Source: an uncultured Pirellulaceae bacterium
GTDB lineage: Bacteria; Planctomycetota; Planctomycetia; Pirellulales; Pirellulaceae
Direction: 5' to 3'
Assembly (NCBI GenBank): GCA_937944405.1
Contig: CALDYR010000041.1
Location: 1 to 64,000 of the forward strand
Length of the DNA stretch: 64,000 nt
The notes beneath the pieces were generated by a model. That model did not search any database, was not told the origin of the DNA, and saw only the letters and a program-made list of their open reading frames with translations. A program made the position numbers and the translations under genes. This document shows, piece after piece, positions 9,841 to 19,997 of this stretch; the stretch's first letter is position 1, and each line of letters opens with the position of its first letter.

Positions 9841-10800
9841 TCAGTTTGCCACACCGCCGGTTGCCGCGATGTCCTGCCAAGTCCCCCCCGACATTTGAGC
9901 CAGAGTTTTTTGAAGGGCTTGGGTGCCGCTTTTGCCGTCACCGTTTTTTTGGACGCGCTGGTACAAATTCGCCGCGAGCGTCAATCCGGGCAGGTCCAAT
10001 CCCATCTTATTTGCCCCTTCAATCGCGATCCCTAGATCTTTCACGAAATGGTCGACAAAGAAACCGGGGGCGAAATCTCCGGCGACGATACGCGGTCCCA
10101 AATGGCTCAACGCCCAGCTTCCCGCGGCTCCATTGCCGACCGATTTTAGCACCGAATTCAGGTCCAGCCCTGATTTCCGGGCGTACATCAGCGCTTCGCA
10201 GACTCCAACCATACCGGCGGCCACCAAAATTTGATTTACCATTTTGGTATGCTGTCCTGAACCAGCAGGCCCTTGATAGACAATCGTTTTTCCCATGGCC
10301 GCGAAACAGGGGGCCAGAGATTGGACGACGTTTTCATTGCCTCCGATCATGATCGAAAGTGAACCCGATTTAGCGCCGATGTCACCGCCTGAAACAGGCG
10401 CGTCGACCGCATCGATTCCGCGCGTTTGGGCCGCTTGGTCAATTTCAACGGCCAACCTAGGTTCGCTGGTGGTCATGTCAACGAACACCGAACCGGCGGC
10501 CGCGACGTTGATAATTCCGCCGTTCCCATTTTTCCCCAAAGCGATTTCGCGCACGTCAGAAGGCATGGAGACGATGGAGAAAATAACATCGCTTCGCCGC
10601 GCGACCTCCTCAGGAGAGTCCACCCATTGAGCGCCATGGTCCAATAAAGCTCGGGCTTTCGATTTCGTGCGGGTGGTCAAAGTCACCGAGTAACCTGCGG
10701 CGATCATGTTCTGGCACATGCCGCTGCCCATTACTCCGGTTCCGATCCATCCAACACGTGTACGATCGGGAGTTTTTTTGCAGATCGGGGCAGCGTTCAT
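9841..10800 (-). CDS. NAD(P)-dependent beta-hydroxyacid dehydrogenase (3-hydroxyisobutyrate dehydrogenase family)
   Basis: VGWIGTGVMGSGMCQNMIAAGY Rossmann motif, DAPVSGGDIGAKSGSLSIMIGG, GSGQHTKMVNQI. Start refined to MNAAPICKK at 10800. Confidence 0.85.
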   Translation of the reverse strand: MNAAPICKKTPDRTRVGWIGTGVMGSGMCQNMIAAGYSVTLTTRTKSKARALLDHGAQWVDSPEEVARRSDVIFSIVSMPSDVREIALGKNGNGGIINVAAAGSVFVDMTTSEPRLAVEIDQAAQTRGIDAVDAPVSGGDIGAKSGSLSIMIGGNENVVQSLAPCFAAMGKTIVYQGPAGSGQHTKMVNQILVAAGMVGVCEALMYARKSGLDLNSVLKSVGNGAAGSWALSHLGPRIVAGDFAPGFFVDHFVKDLGIAIEGANKMGLDLPGLTLAANLYQRVQKNGDGKSGTQALQKTLAQMSGGTWQDIAATGGVAN

Positions 10801-10804
10801 GGAG

Positions 10805-11368
10805 TCAGTCGTCAAAGTTTGGGCGTTTGAGAATTTCGGAGATAAGAATTGATTGGCGTACGGTTTGAGGTTGTTTGAACAAATCAAGCAGCCCAATCGC
10901 GAGATGGGATTTGTCAGGGCCTTCGGTTTCGACGCGATCGCTTTGAATCGACGCGACTTCCTTCAAACCGCCGATCTCGTGATCGAATTTGGTCATCGGT
11001 TGGTCCGGAGATCCCCCTGCCAATCCAATGTTCTGGTGAGCGCTGGTGGTGGTTTGGGCACGGTCCCTTTCGACCATGGCGTCCCGCGTGTGATCGGCGA
11101 TCGCCCCGCGCTTTTGTGATCGCTGATTCGTGGGATTGGAAACGGGTGGCGCCTGTGGGGGGGCGGTTGGCCTCTTTTGGCCGGCCTCAAGTGATCGCGG
11201 TAATTCTCGGTATGGGTCAACTGGTTCCGGTTGCTGCGACGCGTCAGACGGGCTGGCAACACGTGGGGGGACCAATTTCGGAGGCGGTTGAATCGGAGCA
11301 GATTGGCCCGGGTTTTGTTTTCGGCGTTCCGCGGCGCGGCGGAGGAAGTCTTCGATATCTCTGGCCAT
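10805..11368 (-). CDS. Hypothetical proline/glutamine-rich protein
   Basis: 187 aa ORF between floA-like and dehydrogenase genes on the same strand; C-terminus LAIGLLDLFKQPQTVRQSILISEILKRP. Confidence 0.55.
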   Translation of the reverse strand: MARDIEDFLRRAAERRKQNPGQSAPIQPPPKLVPPRVASPSDASQQPEPVDPYRELPRSLEAGQKRPTAPPQAPPVSNPTNQRSQKRGAIADHTRDAMVERDRAQTTTSAHQNIGLAGGSPDQPMTKFDHEIGGLKEVASIQSDRVETEGPDKSHLAIGLLDLFKQPQTVRQSILISEILKRPNFDD

Positions 11369-11373
11369 GACGA

Positions 11374-12420
11374 CTAATTTCCTGTGCCTGCTTGAGAAAT
11401 TGATTTCCGCATGTCGGTGTCGGCTTGGATGTTCCGCATCTTGTAATAGTCTAAGATGCCAAGTTTCCCCGATCGGAAACTATCGGCCATCGCAGCGGGA
11501 ACTTCAGCTTCGGACTGCACTAATTTGGCGCGACTCTCTTCGATTGTGGCTAAATTTTCTTGCTCTTGGGCCACCGCCATCGCACGACGGCCTTCGGCCC
11601 GGGCCCGGGCGACGCGCGTGTCGGCTTCGGCTTGGTCGGCTTTTAACCGCGCCCCGATATTCTCACCCACGTCGATGTCAGCGATGTCGATCGACACGAT
11701 CTCAAAGGCCGTTTGTGAATCCAGTCGCCGCGCCAACACGGCTTTTGAAATCATATCGGGATTTTCCAGCACAACGTTGTGTTTTTCCGCAGAACCAATC
11801 GCACTGACGATGCCTTCACCGACCCGCGCGATAATGGTTTCTTCGGTCGCACCACCGATCAATTGCTGTAAGTTGGACCGGACCGTCACACGAGCCCGGA
11901 CTTTTAGTTGGATCCCATCTTTGGCCACCGCGTCGAGTGACCGGCGAGCCGAACCACGCGCCGGGCAATCAATGACGCGCGGATAAACGCTGGTTTGGAC
12001 CGCTTCGAGTACATTTCGTCCGGCCAGATCGATTGCGGTCGCTTCACGGAAAGATAGTTTGATCGTTTTTGCTTTATTGGCCGCAATCAGAGCACGCACA
12101 ACGGTTTCAACATTTCCACCGGCCAGATAATGAGCCTCCAACGCCTTGGTGCTCATTTCGGGGTCGTTCAGCCCTGCCTGAACGGCCATGATTTTGCTGG
12201 GCACGATGACGCTGGCTTTGACCTTTCGAAAGGACATGCCGATCAGTTCGCCAAGCGAAACTTTCGCCTTGGTGAAAAAGGCTTGGATCCACCATCGAAA
12301 AAACGATAAGAAAACGATGCCGATAACTAACAGAACAAGCAACAACACGCCGGCGACGATGATGCCGGCCAAAGCGGCGGGCGATATGTCTTGTGCAAGT
12401 AAAGTGAAATTCAGTCTCAT
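11374..12420 (-). CDS. floA: Flotillin-like protein FloA (UPF0365)
   Basis: [82 protein letters not shown]. Start refined to [10 protein letters not shown]. Confidence 0.88.
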   Translation of the reverse strand: MRLNFTLLAQDISPAALAGIIVAGVLLLVLLVIGIVFLSFFRWWIQAFFTKAKVSLGELIGMSFRKVKASVIVPSKIMAVQAGLNDPEMSTKALEAHYLAGGNVETVVRALIAANKAKTIKLSFREATAIDLAGRNVLEAVQTSVYPRVIDCPARGSARRSLDAVAKDGIQLKVRARVTVRSNLQQLIGGATEETIIARVGEGIVSAIGSAEKHNVVLENPDMISKAVLARRLDSQTAFEIVSIDIADIDVGENIGARLKADQAEADTRVARARAEGRRAMAVAQEQENLATIEESRAKLVQSEAEVPAAMADSFRSGKLGILDYYKMRNIQADTDMRKSISQAGTGN

Positions 12421-12612
12421 AATCGTCTCGTTCAAGTTGGTTGTATAGGCCAAATTCGGTCTGCTTTGGCGCTATCGAATAACTGTATCATATCGGAATT
12501 CTAACCGCTTGTACGACCGATCCATCACCATAGCGTCAAAATCACAGATGCGGTGGAAAACGCCGCAGCGCTAAACGTGCGCCGCATCCCCAAAAAATCA
12601 ATGCGACACAAC

Positions 12613-13518
12613 CTATTCTCTAATCGCAAAGGTCGCTTCGGTGAATGAATGGATCGTTTGGTCAATCTTTTGCGGACCTACAGTGACCTCTATGACCATT
12701 TCTTGATCGATGTTGACTTTGTGGGTGTGACCTTTTACCGAATCGAACAATATTCTCCCTTTACTGTTTTGGCTGGTTATTTCGAATTTGATCGGCAAAC
12801 CCTCCTGCGATTCGAATTGCAGCTCTATCGCGATGTCGATTAAATCAAGATCTTCACCGTCTATTTTCTCTGAACCGGCATAGGTATATGTCGAATTGAT
12901 TTTCATACTTCCCATTCCACCGGGCATTACCGACGTTGACTCTTGATTCCAGCTTTCGCCGACGGCGACGGGTTTGTCCGGAAACACCGGCGAAGCGTTT
13001 TTGATCAATTGAGACAGCGATTCCTTGGACATCATCGGGTTGCTGGCGGCAATTTCATCGGGCATATCCACCGAAAGGACCTTCCCCTGAAGGTTCATGG
13101 TTTGCGAAAACTTTTTGCCAACGAATTGCGTTACAGCTTCCGCGACGTTGGCGGCAGTCCCTTCAAGTTCTTCGGGGGATTGGGTGTCGATATCGAATTT
13201 GCCTTGAGGGCTGTCCATGGAAATCGTCATCCGCTGAATTTCACTGCTGACCGTTGCGATTCCCGCGTCGTCAATTTTGTCGACTTGCCAAAGCATGAAG
13301 TTGGTCGAAACCATCTCGCTGCCCAGTTCCTGGCCGGCAACGTTTTGTTTCATGTCCATCGTTTGCTTCATCACCACGTCGATGGTGCGACCGACCGGCA
13401 ATTGCCACGCCAAATTGGTGGAGTTGGTTTGCCCCCAAGAATTGTTGGACAATGTCAGGGTTGCCGTCAAAGCCCACATCATCAGACGGGGCATTATGAA
13501 ACGGGCGATATAAGTCAT
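12613..13518 (-). CDS. Exported protein of DUF6263 type
   Basis: 301 aa with signal-like N-terminus; repeated pattern of QMTMDMKQ, ISMDSPQGKFDID, GKVLSVDMPDE, GESWNQES typical of this family as I recall it. Confidence 0.6.
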   Translation of the reverse strand: MTYIARFIMPRLMMWALTATLTLSNNSWGQTNSTNLAWQLPVGRTIDVVMKQTMDMKQNVAGQELGSEMVSTNFMLWQVDKIDDAGIATVSSEIQRMTISMDSPQGKFDIDTQSPEELEGTAANVAEAVTQFVGKKFSQTMNLQGKVLSVDMPDEIAASNPMMSKESLSQLIKNASPVFPDKPVAVGESWNQESTSVMPGGMGSMKINSTYTYAGSEKIDGEDLDLIDIAIELQFESQEGLPIKFEITSQNSKGRILFDSVKGHTHKVNIDQEMVIEVTVGPQKIDQTIHSFTEATFAIRE

Positions 13519-13644
13519 CGAAAGTACCTCGGTTCGGGGGCGCGTAAGACAGACAACGGCATCGACCCTTTCTCAATACATTGTTGTATTAAGTCGACAA
13601 GGCAAACGACGTCAACGATTCTGGATTAGGTGTACTCTGTGTTT

Positions 13645-14841
13645 TTACCGCCGCGATGTGGCGTGTTTTAGCGGCAGCCACGCTCCGTTGTCCGCACTGC
13701 TGGCGACGCTTTGCTGGATGAAGTACATCCCTTCAACGCCGTCGTAAATGTTGGGGTAAAGCGTATCGGTGGTTTCGAACGTTTTGCCAGATATCCTTAA
13801 GCACATATTATCGTATGCGGCGCGGTAGATGTTCGCAAACGCTTCGAAAAACGCTTCGGGGTGCCCGGCCGGTAGACGACATGAATCGGCTGCGATTTGG
13901 GACATGAACGGTGCGTTAGGGTCGCGGGTGTGGAGTTGATGGGCATTGCCATTTCGGCGTACCCACAGTTCGTTCGGATTTTCTTGCCGCCATGACAGGG
14001 ATCCTTTGGTGCCGTCAACCTCGATTGCAACGTCGTTTTCTCGGCCGTGGGTAATCTGGGATGCCGTCACGGTGCCCAGTGCTCCGTTTTCATAAGTGAT
14101 CACGGCGTGGCCATAATCGTCTAACTGCCGACCACCGACGAAAGTTTTGAGATGACAACTGATTTTTTCGGGGAGTTGACCGGTAATGAAGCGCCCCAAA
14201 TTATAAGCGTGCGTGGCGATGTCGCCAAAACAGCCCGCGGCGCCGCTGCGTTTGGGGTCCGTTCGCCAAGCGGCTTGTTTTTGGTCGCTGTCTTCTAATT
14301 TCTCAACCAACCAACCTTGGATGTAATTAACCCGAACCGCCATGATTTCACCCAGTTCACCCGAGGTTACCATTTGACGGGCTTGGCGAACCAACGGGTA
14401 TCCGGTGTAGTTATGCGTGACGGCAAACACGACATCGGATTTCTCGACGGCCTCAAGTAGCGCTTCGGCCTGCGGCATGTCCAAGGTGAGCGGTTTATCA
14501 CAAATGACATTAAAACCGGCTTCGACGGCAGCTTTGGCAATTTCAAAGTGCGTAAAATTCGGCGTCGCGATCGAGATGAAGTCGATACGTTCATCCTCCG
14601 GCAAGGCGAGCTCTTTTTCGATAAGTTCTTGATAGGAACCGTAGGCTCGGTCGGGAGAAATCGCGTAATCTTCAGCAGACTCTTTCGCGCGAACGGGGTC
14701 TGATGAAAGCGCACCGGCAACCAATTGAGCGCGATTGTCCAAAACAGCAGCGGTCGCATGAACGCGCCCGATAAATGAGCCTCGGCCACCGCCAACCAGC
14801 GCCATGCGGAGTTTACGATTCAGGGGTTCATTGGTGGGCAT
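13645..14841 (-). CDS. Gfo/Idh/MocA family oxidoreductase
   Basis: 398 aa; MALVGGGRGSFIGRVHATAAVLDN, ISIATPNFTHFEIAKAAVEAGFNVICDKPLT, GDIATHAYNLGRFITG. Confidence 0.9.
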   Translation of the reverse strand: MPTNEPLNRKLRMALVGGGRGSFIGRVHATAAVLDNRAQLVAGALSSDPVRAKESAEDYAISPDRAYGSYQELIEKELALPEDERIDFISIATPNFTHFEIAKAAVEAGFNVICDKPLTLDMPQAEALLEAVEKSDVVFAVTHNYTGYPLVRQARQMVTSGELGEIMAVRVNYIQGWLVEKLEDSDQKQAAWRTDPKRSGAAGCFGDIATHAYNLGRFITGQLPEKISCHLKTFVGGRQLDDYGHAVITYENGALGTVTASQITHGRENDVAIEVDGTKGSLSWRQENPNELWVRRNGNAHQLHTRDPNAPFMSQIAADSCRLPAGHPEAFFEAFANIYRAAYDNMCLRISGKTFETTDTLYPNIYDGVEGMYFIQQSVASSADNGAWLPLKHATSRR

Positions 14842-15422
14842 GTGCGTCCTTTAGATATTCAATAGAAACGTAGGGTTGTATCAATCCCCCATCATATCAA
14901 AAGTCTTGGCCCAACTGCACCATTGAAAATCTTTTCCTAGCGGCAAATCTTGGCCCCCTCGTATCGACAGAACGTTATTATCCCCAATGCGGATCGCCAT
15001 CACGTAGGCTGTGCCAGGGCCCCACGCCGCAAGTGGCGAAACGTCGCCCAGAGAACACCAGCGCCGAGAATGTCCACTTAGAAACGCGCGAAAAAACACT
15101 TTGAGGATTGGGGCGGCGCCCAGTTTGTGCCCAATTTTTTTAGATGATTACCCGTTAGCTGATAGACGTGTGTTTTCGCGACCACAAACACGGACTTCTA
15201 TCGACGGGGTTAAACAAAAGAAAATCCTTGGTTTGAAAACTCCGGATTTATAAACCACGCGATCCTAAACGGTACCTTGCGGTGGACCGGCGTCTGTCGA
15301 GGCGGCGGGATTTTGGTGAGGAAGCTCAAATCGCACCTCCCCGAGATCACCTACCACCGTGAGCATCGATCGATGGCCCCAAGATCGTCCTATCAAGATC
15401 GCGCTGGCACCGATCTGTGAAA

Positions 15423-16289
15423 CTATTCTGCGGCGATCGTAGCCAGTTGCTTCAGCGCCTCCAGCAGCCCCAGCATTTCATCGCGCTGTATTTCTTCCCA
15501 TTGGTTGAGCTTATGTTTGATAATGACGACCTTGAATTCGTTGGCGACGTCCATCACATCCTCTGGGAGGTCTTTGAAGGATTCAAAGGGGCGGATTTGG
15601 TGGGGTTTTACAACCTCTTCCACTTCCTCGGGCGATTCGGTGGCAGCGCCGTCGGTCGAAGTCGACGCGGTGGTGGGTTCGCCTTCGTCCCCAAAATCTG
15701 GACCTTCGTGGACGGGCCCTTCAATGTAGTCGCTGTCGCCGCGGTTGGCTTCGGGTTTCTCGGAAAGGGCTAATGACTGCGTTTCTTCGGCCATCTCAAG
15801 GGTAACAATTTCACTGTCCTGCGGCTTATCGTCGGCGACCTTCCCCAAAGTCTCCCAGCGCTGATGACGCATACGCGAGATGGACCACTTGTTTTGAATC
15901 GCACCTTCGAGCCACATCTCGGCATCGTCCCAATCCAGCGCGGCGTAGAAATGGCTCCAGTACAAACCTTCATATTCTTTAAACACATGCCCAAACCGTT
16001 CACTCGTCCTTCGCAAACGCCCCACGTGTTGCGAAGATACGCCGCCGACCAATTGAGCCCATGCGTCATCGGAGTACTCCGCCGCAGTGGCTTCCATATC
16101 AATCAGTGCGTTTCGCCACCTACAAATAATGACTCCTTTGTCCCAGTTCGTGGTGCTGATTAATTGGTTCCACTGCCCGATAAACGGCTGCGATTGCTCT
16201 TGTGTCTTCTCCGACACGAAAGCGGTATCGGTGGAGGTATCAACAGTTGATTGAGGTGTGGCAGTCGTTTCGTTGGGCATCGATTTCAT
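15423..16289 (-). CDS. Conserved-looking protein of unknown function
   Basis: 288 aa; structured Trp-rich core QWNQLISTTNWDKGVIICRWRNALI...LVGGVSSQHVGRLRRTSERFG...GLYWSHFYAALDWDDAEMWLEGAIQNKWSISRMR followed by acidic disordered segment. Confidence 0.65.
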   Translation of the reverse strand: MKSMPNETTATPQSTVDTSTDTAFVSEKTQEQSQPFIGQWNQLISTTNWDKGVIICRWRNALIDMEATAAEYSDDAWAQLVGGVSSQHVGRLRRTSERFGHVFKEYEGLYWSHFYAALDWDDAEMWLEGAIQNKWSISRMRHQRWETLGKVADDKPQDSEIVTLEMAEETQSLALSEKPEANRGDSDYIEGPVHEGPDFGDEGEPTTASTSTDGAATESPEEVEEVVKPHQIRPFESFKDLPEDVMDVANEFKVVIIKHKLNQWEEIQRDEMLGLLEALKQLATIAAE

Positions 16290-16422
16290 TCCTTTGGTTA
16301 TTTCAAAAGCGCGTCGCTGTTGCCGTTAACAGCCGCCTCGCGGTGGTGGCTGAGACTTGGGGAAAGGGTACCCAAGGCCTGTTTGACGGAAACCCGAAAT
16401 GAGTTTTTTTGCCTTCAAATAA

Positions 16423-16454
16423 AACGAACCGGCACCTAAAAGGTCCGGTTCGTT
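16423..16454 (-). terminator. Intrinsic terminator downstream of prc
   Basis: AACGAACCGG...CCGGTTCGTT inverted repeat followed on the minus strand by TTTTATTTG. Confidence 0.7.
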
Positions 16455-16639
16455 GGAAAGGATTGAGTTTAGCGACAATCGCAGCGGTTTTAAAAAAACG
16501 AACGCTGAGCATTCGCTGCCGGTAGGCGTATGCACTGCCGGTGGAAAACATGTTTGTTAAGCCGAAGTTATCAAACACGCCCTTGGCGATAACCGCCGGC
16601 AGGCAGTGAGCGCTGACAGCAATTAGCCGCTTGCAGCAG

Positions 16640-18859
16640 TTAGCCGTTGGTGGGCAACAGGTTTAGGTAGTCGGTGGTGATTTTCAGCACCTCATCCATA
16701 TAGTAATCCCGTTCGATCGTTTTTTTGTTTACTTGATCGTCAAAGGTTTTACGATCTTCTTTCTCAGCAGACAGCTCTTTGCGTCGCGTCATGAATTCGT
16801 CTTGGTTAAGCGAAACCTTTTTCAGTGCTTTTTGTTCGACGTAGTTTTGGATCTGTCGTTTGCGTTTTGTAAAATCCTCAGATTCATCGACGCGCAGCTG
16901 AGAGCGTTCGTTCAATTTTTGTTTGATCTGGTCTGATGTTAAACTGAACATGTCGTGTGGTGCTTCGCCGATGCGATCAAATTCAACCGCGTAATCAAGA
17001 TCGACTTCGCCGACGTCCATCCGAGCACTGAGAGACGGCAGGACGATGTCTGCTAATACGCCGCGTTTCTGGGTACTGTCGCCGTTAGGGCGATAGAACT
17101 GTTGCATCGTAATTTTCAACGCACCGTAAGTGTTGGGCGGGTTGCGAATCGGCGCGACAACTTGGTTAAGATCCAATAGGCTTTGTACGGTGCCTTTGCC
17201 GTGTGTCTGTTCATCGCCGACGATAATTCCGCGTCCGTAGTCCTGCAGGGCTCCGGCCAAAATCTCGCTGGCACTGGCGCTGAATTTACTGGTCAGAACT
17301 ACGACGGGCTTGTTCCACGAAAGACCGGGCACTTCATCTTCGTATTGGGTGACCTGTCCGTAGGAGTCTTTTACTTGAACCACGGTGCCTTGATCGATAA
17401 ACAAACCTGTCAGGTCGATAGCCTCCCGCAGGCTTCCGCCGCCGTTACGACGAAGGTCCAACACAACCGCATCAACATTTTTCTGGTTAAAGTCATCCAG
17501 GATGCGTTTCACGTCGACGGTGGTGCGACGCCCCCCCATTTTACCGCTCATGTCGGCATAGAAACTGGGAAGGTCAATCACACCAATTTTTCGAGGTGCC
17601 CCGTCGGCGCGGGTGCCTTCTTCAAAGATCGCCCCTTTGGCGGCGCTGTCTTCGAGCTTAATTTTTTCGCGCGAGATCGAAACGGTGTGGACTTCGTCTT
17701 TACCTTCGGAAATCACTGCAAGACGGACAACGGTGCCTGCTTTACCGCGAATCATCGCCACGACATCGCTAAGTTTCCAATTCACGACGTCAATCATTTC
17801 GCCGCCGTGTTTTTCGTACAGCTTGCGTGAAACTTTTGTTCCGTTGGGATTGCCTTGGCCGACGGCAACGATTTTGTCCTCTGGAAAAATTCCGCCTTGG
17901 GTGTCACAGGCACCACCGGGCACGATGCTTTTGATGACGGTATAACCGTCATCGGTGATCGAAAGCGTTGCTCCGATGCCTTCAAGTTCCAGTCCCAGCA
18001 TAATGCGGAAGTCTTCATAGGATTTCGAAGACATATAGGATGTGTGAGGATCGTACGCATTGGTGATCGCAGAAACGTAGATCTCAATCAGTTCTTCGGC
18101 GTTGGTTTGGTGCATTCGGCGGGCGAACGATTGGTAACGCTTGCGAAGGAGTTCCTTGGGATTCTTCTTCTCATAGGGTTTCACTTCGCCGGTGGTGACT
18201 TCGTCGTCAGCGCTATCTACGGCCGAATCTGAACCTTCTTCGGGTGTCGGAGAGGGGGACACGTTTGGGGCATTTTTTTCATCTTCGTCTTCGTCGTCGT
18301 TTTCCAGAACCAATAAACTGTATTTGATTCGTTTTCGCCACATCTCCAGCGATTCCTCCTCCGTCCGCGCGTAGCTGAGCAGATCAGGATCGGTGATCAT
18401 CTCCTCTTTGACTGAAAAGTCGTGATCTTGTTCGATCAGTTCGACGGCTTGGACCGTGCGTTGGTCGATGCGTTGGAGAAACCGCCGGTACATCGCAAAA
18501 GCAGTTGAAAATTCACCGCGTTTGAGTTGGTCATCCAGTTCGGTTCTATTGCTCGAAAATTCATCGATGTCGGACTGCATGAAGTAGACCTTCATCGGGT
18601 CCAAGCTTTTGGCGAACAGGTCAAAGGCCCGTTGTGAAATCTGATCGTCCAAAGGATGTTTTGACAGGTGGTCTGACTGCATCAGTTTGGTGACCAAACG
18701 GGCCACGTATCCGCTGACGATCGACGGTTTGCCAAGATTGTCGGCCCGAGCTGACGACAGGAGTCCCGTGATCGAAACTGCGATTAAGCAAGCAAAGATT
18801 ATCGACTTTCCGGAACGTGTCAGTCGTGTTGCATGGTCAACCATGAGTCTTGAAAGCAT
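16640..18859 (-). CDS. prc: Carboxy-terminal processing (tail-specific) protease, Prc/S41 family
   Basis: 739 aa with PDZ (GIGATLSITDDGYTVIKSIVPGGAC) and S41 core (VVLDLRRNGGGSLREAIDLTGLFI, VVVLTSKFSASASEILAGALQDYGRGIIVGDEQTHGKGTVQ). Confidence 0.95.
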   Translation of the reverse strand: MLSRLMVDHATRLTRSGKSIIFACLIAVSITGLLSSARADNLGKPSIVSGYVARLVTKLMQSDHLSKHPLDDQISQRAFDLFAKSLDPMKVYFMQSDIDEFSSNRTELDDQLKRGEFSTAFAMYRRFLQRIDQRTVQAVELIEQDHDFSVKEEMITDPDLLSYARTEEESLEMWRKRIKYSLLVLENDDEDEDEKNAPNVSPSPTPEEGSDSAVDSADDEVTTGEVKPYEKKNPKELLRKRYQSFARRMHQTNAEELIEIYVSAITNAYDPHTSYMSSKSYEDFRIMLGLELEGIGATLSITDDGYTVIKSIVPGGACDTQGGIFPEDKIVAVGQGNPNGTKVSRKLYEKHGGEMIDVVNWKLSDVVAMIRGKAGTVVRLAVISEGKDEVHTVSISREKIKLEDSAAKGAIFEEGTRADGAPRKIGVIDLPSFYADMSGKMGGRRTTVDVKRILDDFNQKNVDAVVLDLRRNGGGSLREAIDLTGLFIDQGTVVQVKDSYGQVTQYEDEVPGLSWNKPVVVLTSKFSASASEILAGALQDYGRGIIVGDEQTHGKGTVQSLLDLNQVVAPIRNPPNTYGALKITMQQFYRPNGDSTQKRGVLADIVLPSLSARMDVGEVDLDYAVEFDRIGEAPHDMFSLTSDQIKQKLNERSQLRVDESEDFTKRKRQIQNYVEQKALKKVSLNQDEFMTRRKELSAEKEDRKTFDDQVNKKTIERDYYMDEVLKITTDYLNLLPTNG

Positions 18860-19997
18860 ATTGATTCCTTCGCCTATTTTTTTAAAATACCAGTTCTACG
18901 GTAATACAACCGGCGGAGTTCGCTGAGGGGCCGCTTTAGATCCGCTATTATTCTGCTGGTTACGGGATTACCCCACCCGATCCATTGGGTTCGGAAAAGA
19001 TGGTGTATTAAAATCCTAGAAACAACGGGCAGTAGCGGCAAGCCCGATATTCTCGGCTGAACCGTAGGTAAGGTTTTTTACGGAGGTATCTCGCGTCTTA
19101 ATTTGGCTTTGAACTGCGGCTTATCGGATATTGTTGGGACGCCACGGGCGACTATGGATGCATCTGGGCGTACAATATACGGACGCATTTTGAGTATTTA
19201 CGCAACTTTGGTGCAAGCAGCTTCGCATTTAGTAACGGCGTCGCCAATGGAGAGCGGTGATGGGAGGGACGGGGCCTTGAATTGCGTCAACCTTCGCGAC
19301 TGTCGTGGTTGGCCGTCGGTCGATAGCGCACTTGATTTGATCTTTTTGTCGATCTAAAACATGATCGTGCGGAACTTAGAAACACGGGAATTGTAAGTTC
19401 GACGTTTTCAGGTGAGCGGTTTTCTCCCGTTTGACCGTCAGCCGACGGGCATACGTGCTTGTGGGCGCTAAAACGCGCACGCTTACTCTCTGGCGGTTAA
19501 ACCTAAAAACTCGAACACAGACCGGTCATCGTCACAATCTCCAAATTGTTTTCCGGCGTCCCTTAAGCGGTTCCTGCATGCAATCCAGTCGGCTCCTTTT
19601 TTGATATTTCTAAACTAATGAAATTCATTGCCGATATTCATTGCCGGTTTACGGTTTTAGCTTTTGATGTTGGGCACCTCTGACGGTTCTTTGGGGTGTT
19701 TAATGCCTGCTGAGTCCGGTAGTGAGATTTTCCATAATTCCCGGATGGGCCACTAAATGGATTTCGGGACAATTCAGATATTGAACGGAACTGAAAAACC
19801 ATGCACCAGTTCGAGCCCGCAAAATGCGTTGATACTGCGTTTTAACGTTGGCAAGCGGGATCTAATATCACAAATATCCTTGTGCGAATTGTCGACGGCG
19901 GGGTGCAGGTTACTTATAATCCGTATCCACGCGGCGATGCCATCTAAATGGGCGCAGCTAACTCGCAATTTTTTCGTGCCGTTTTTAGACAGACATC

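Noticed and set aside
14881-15099. 72-aa minus-strand ORF (PGTAYVMAIRIGDNNVLSIRGGQDLPLGKDFQWCSWAKTFDMMGD)
   Set aside because: The C-terminal half looks protein-like, but it is short and I cannot match it to a family; could be a fragment.
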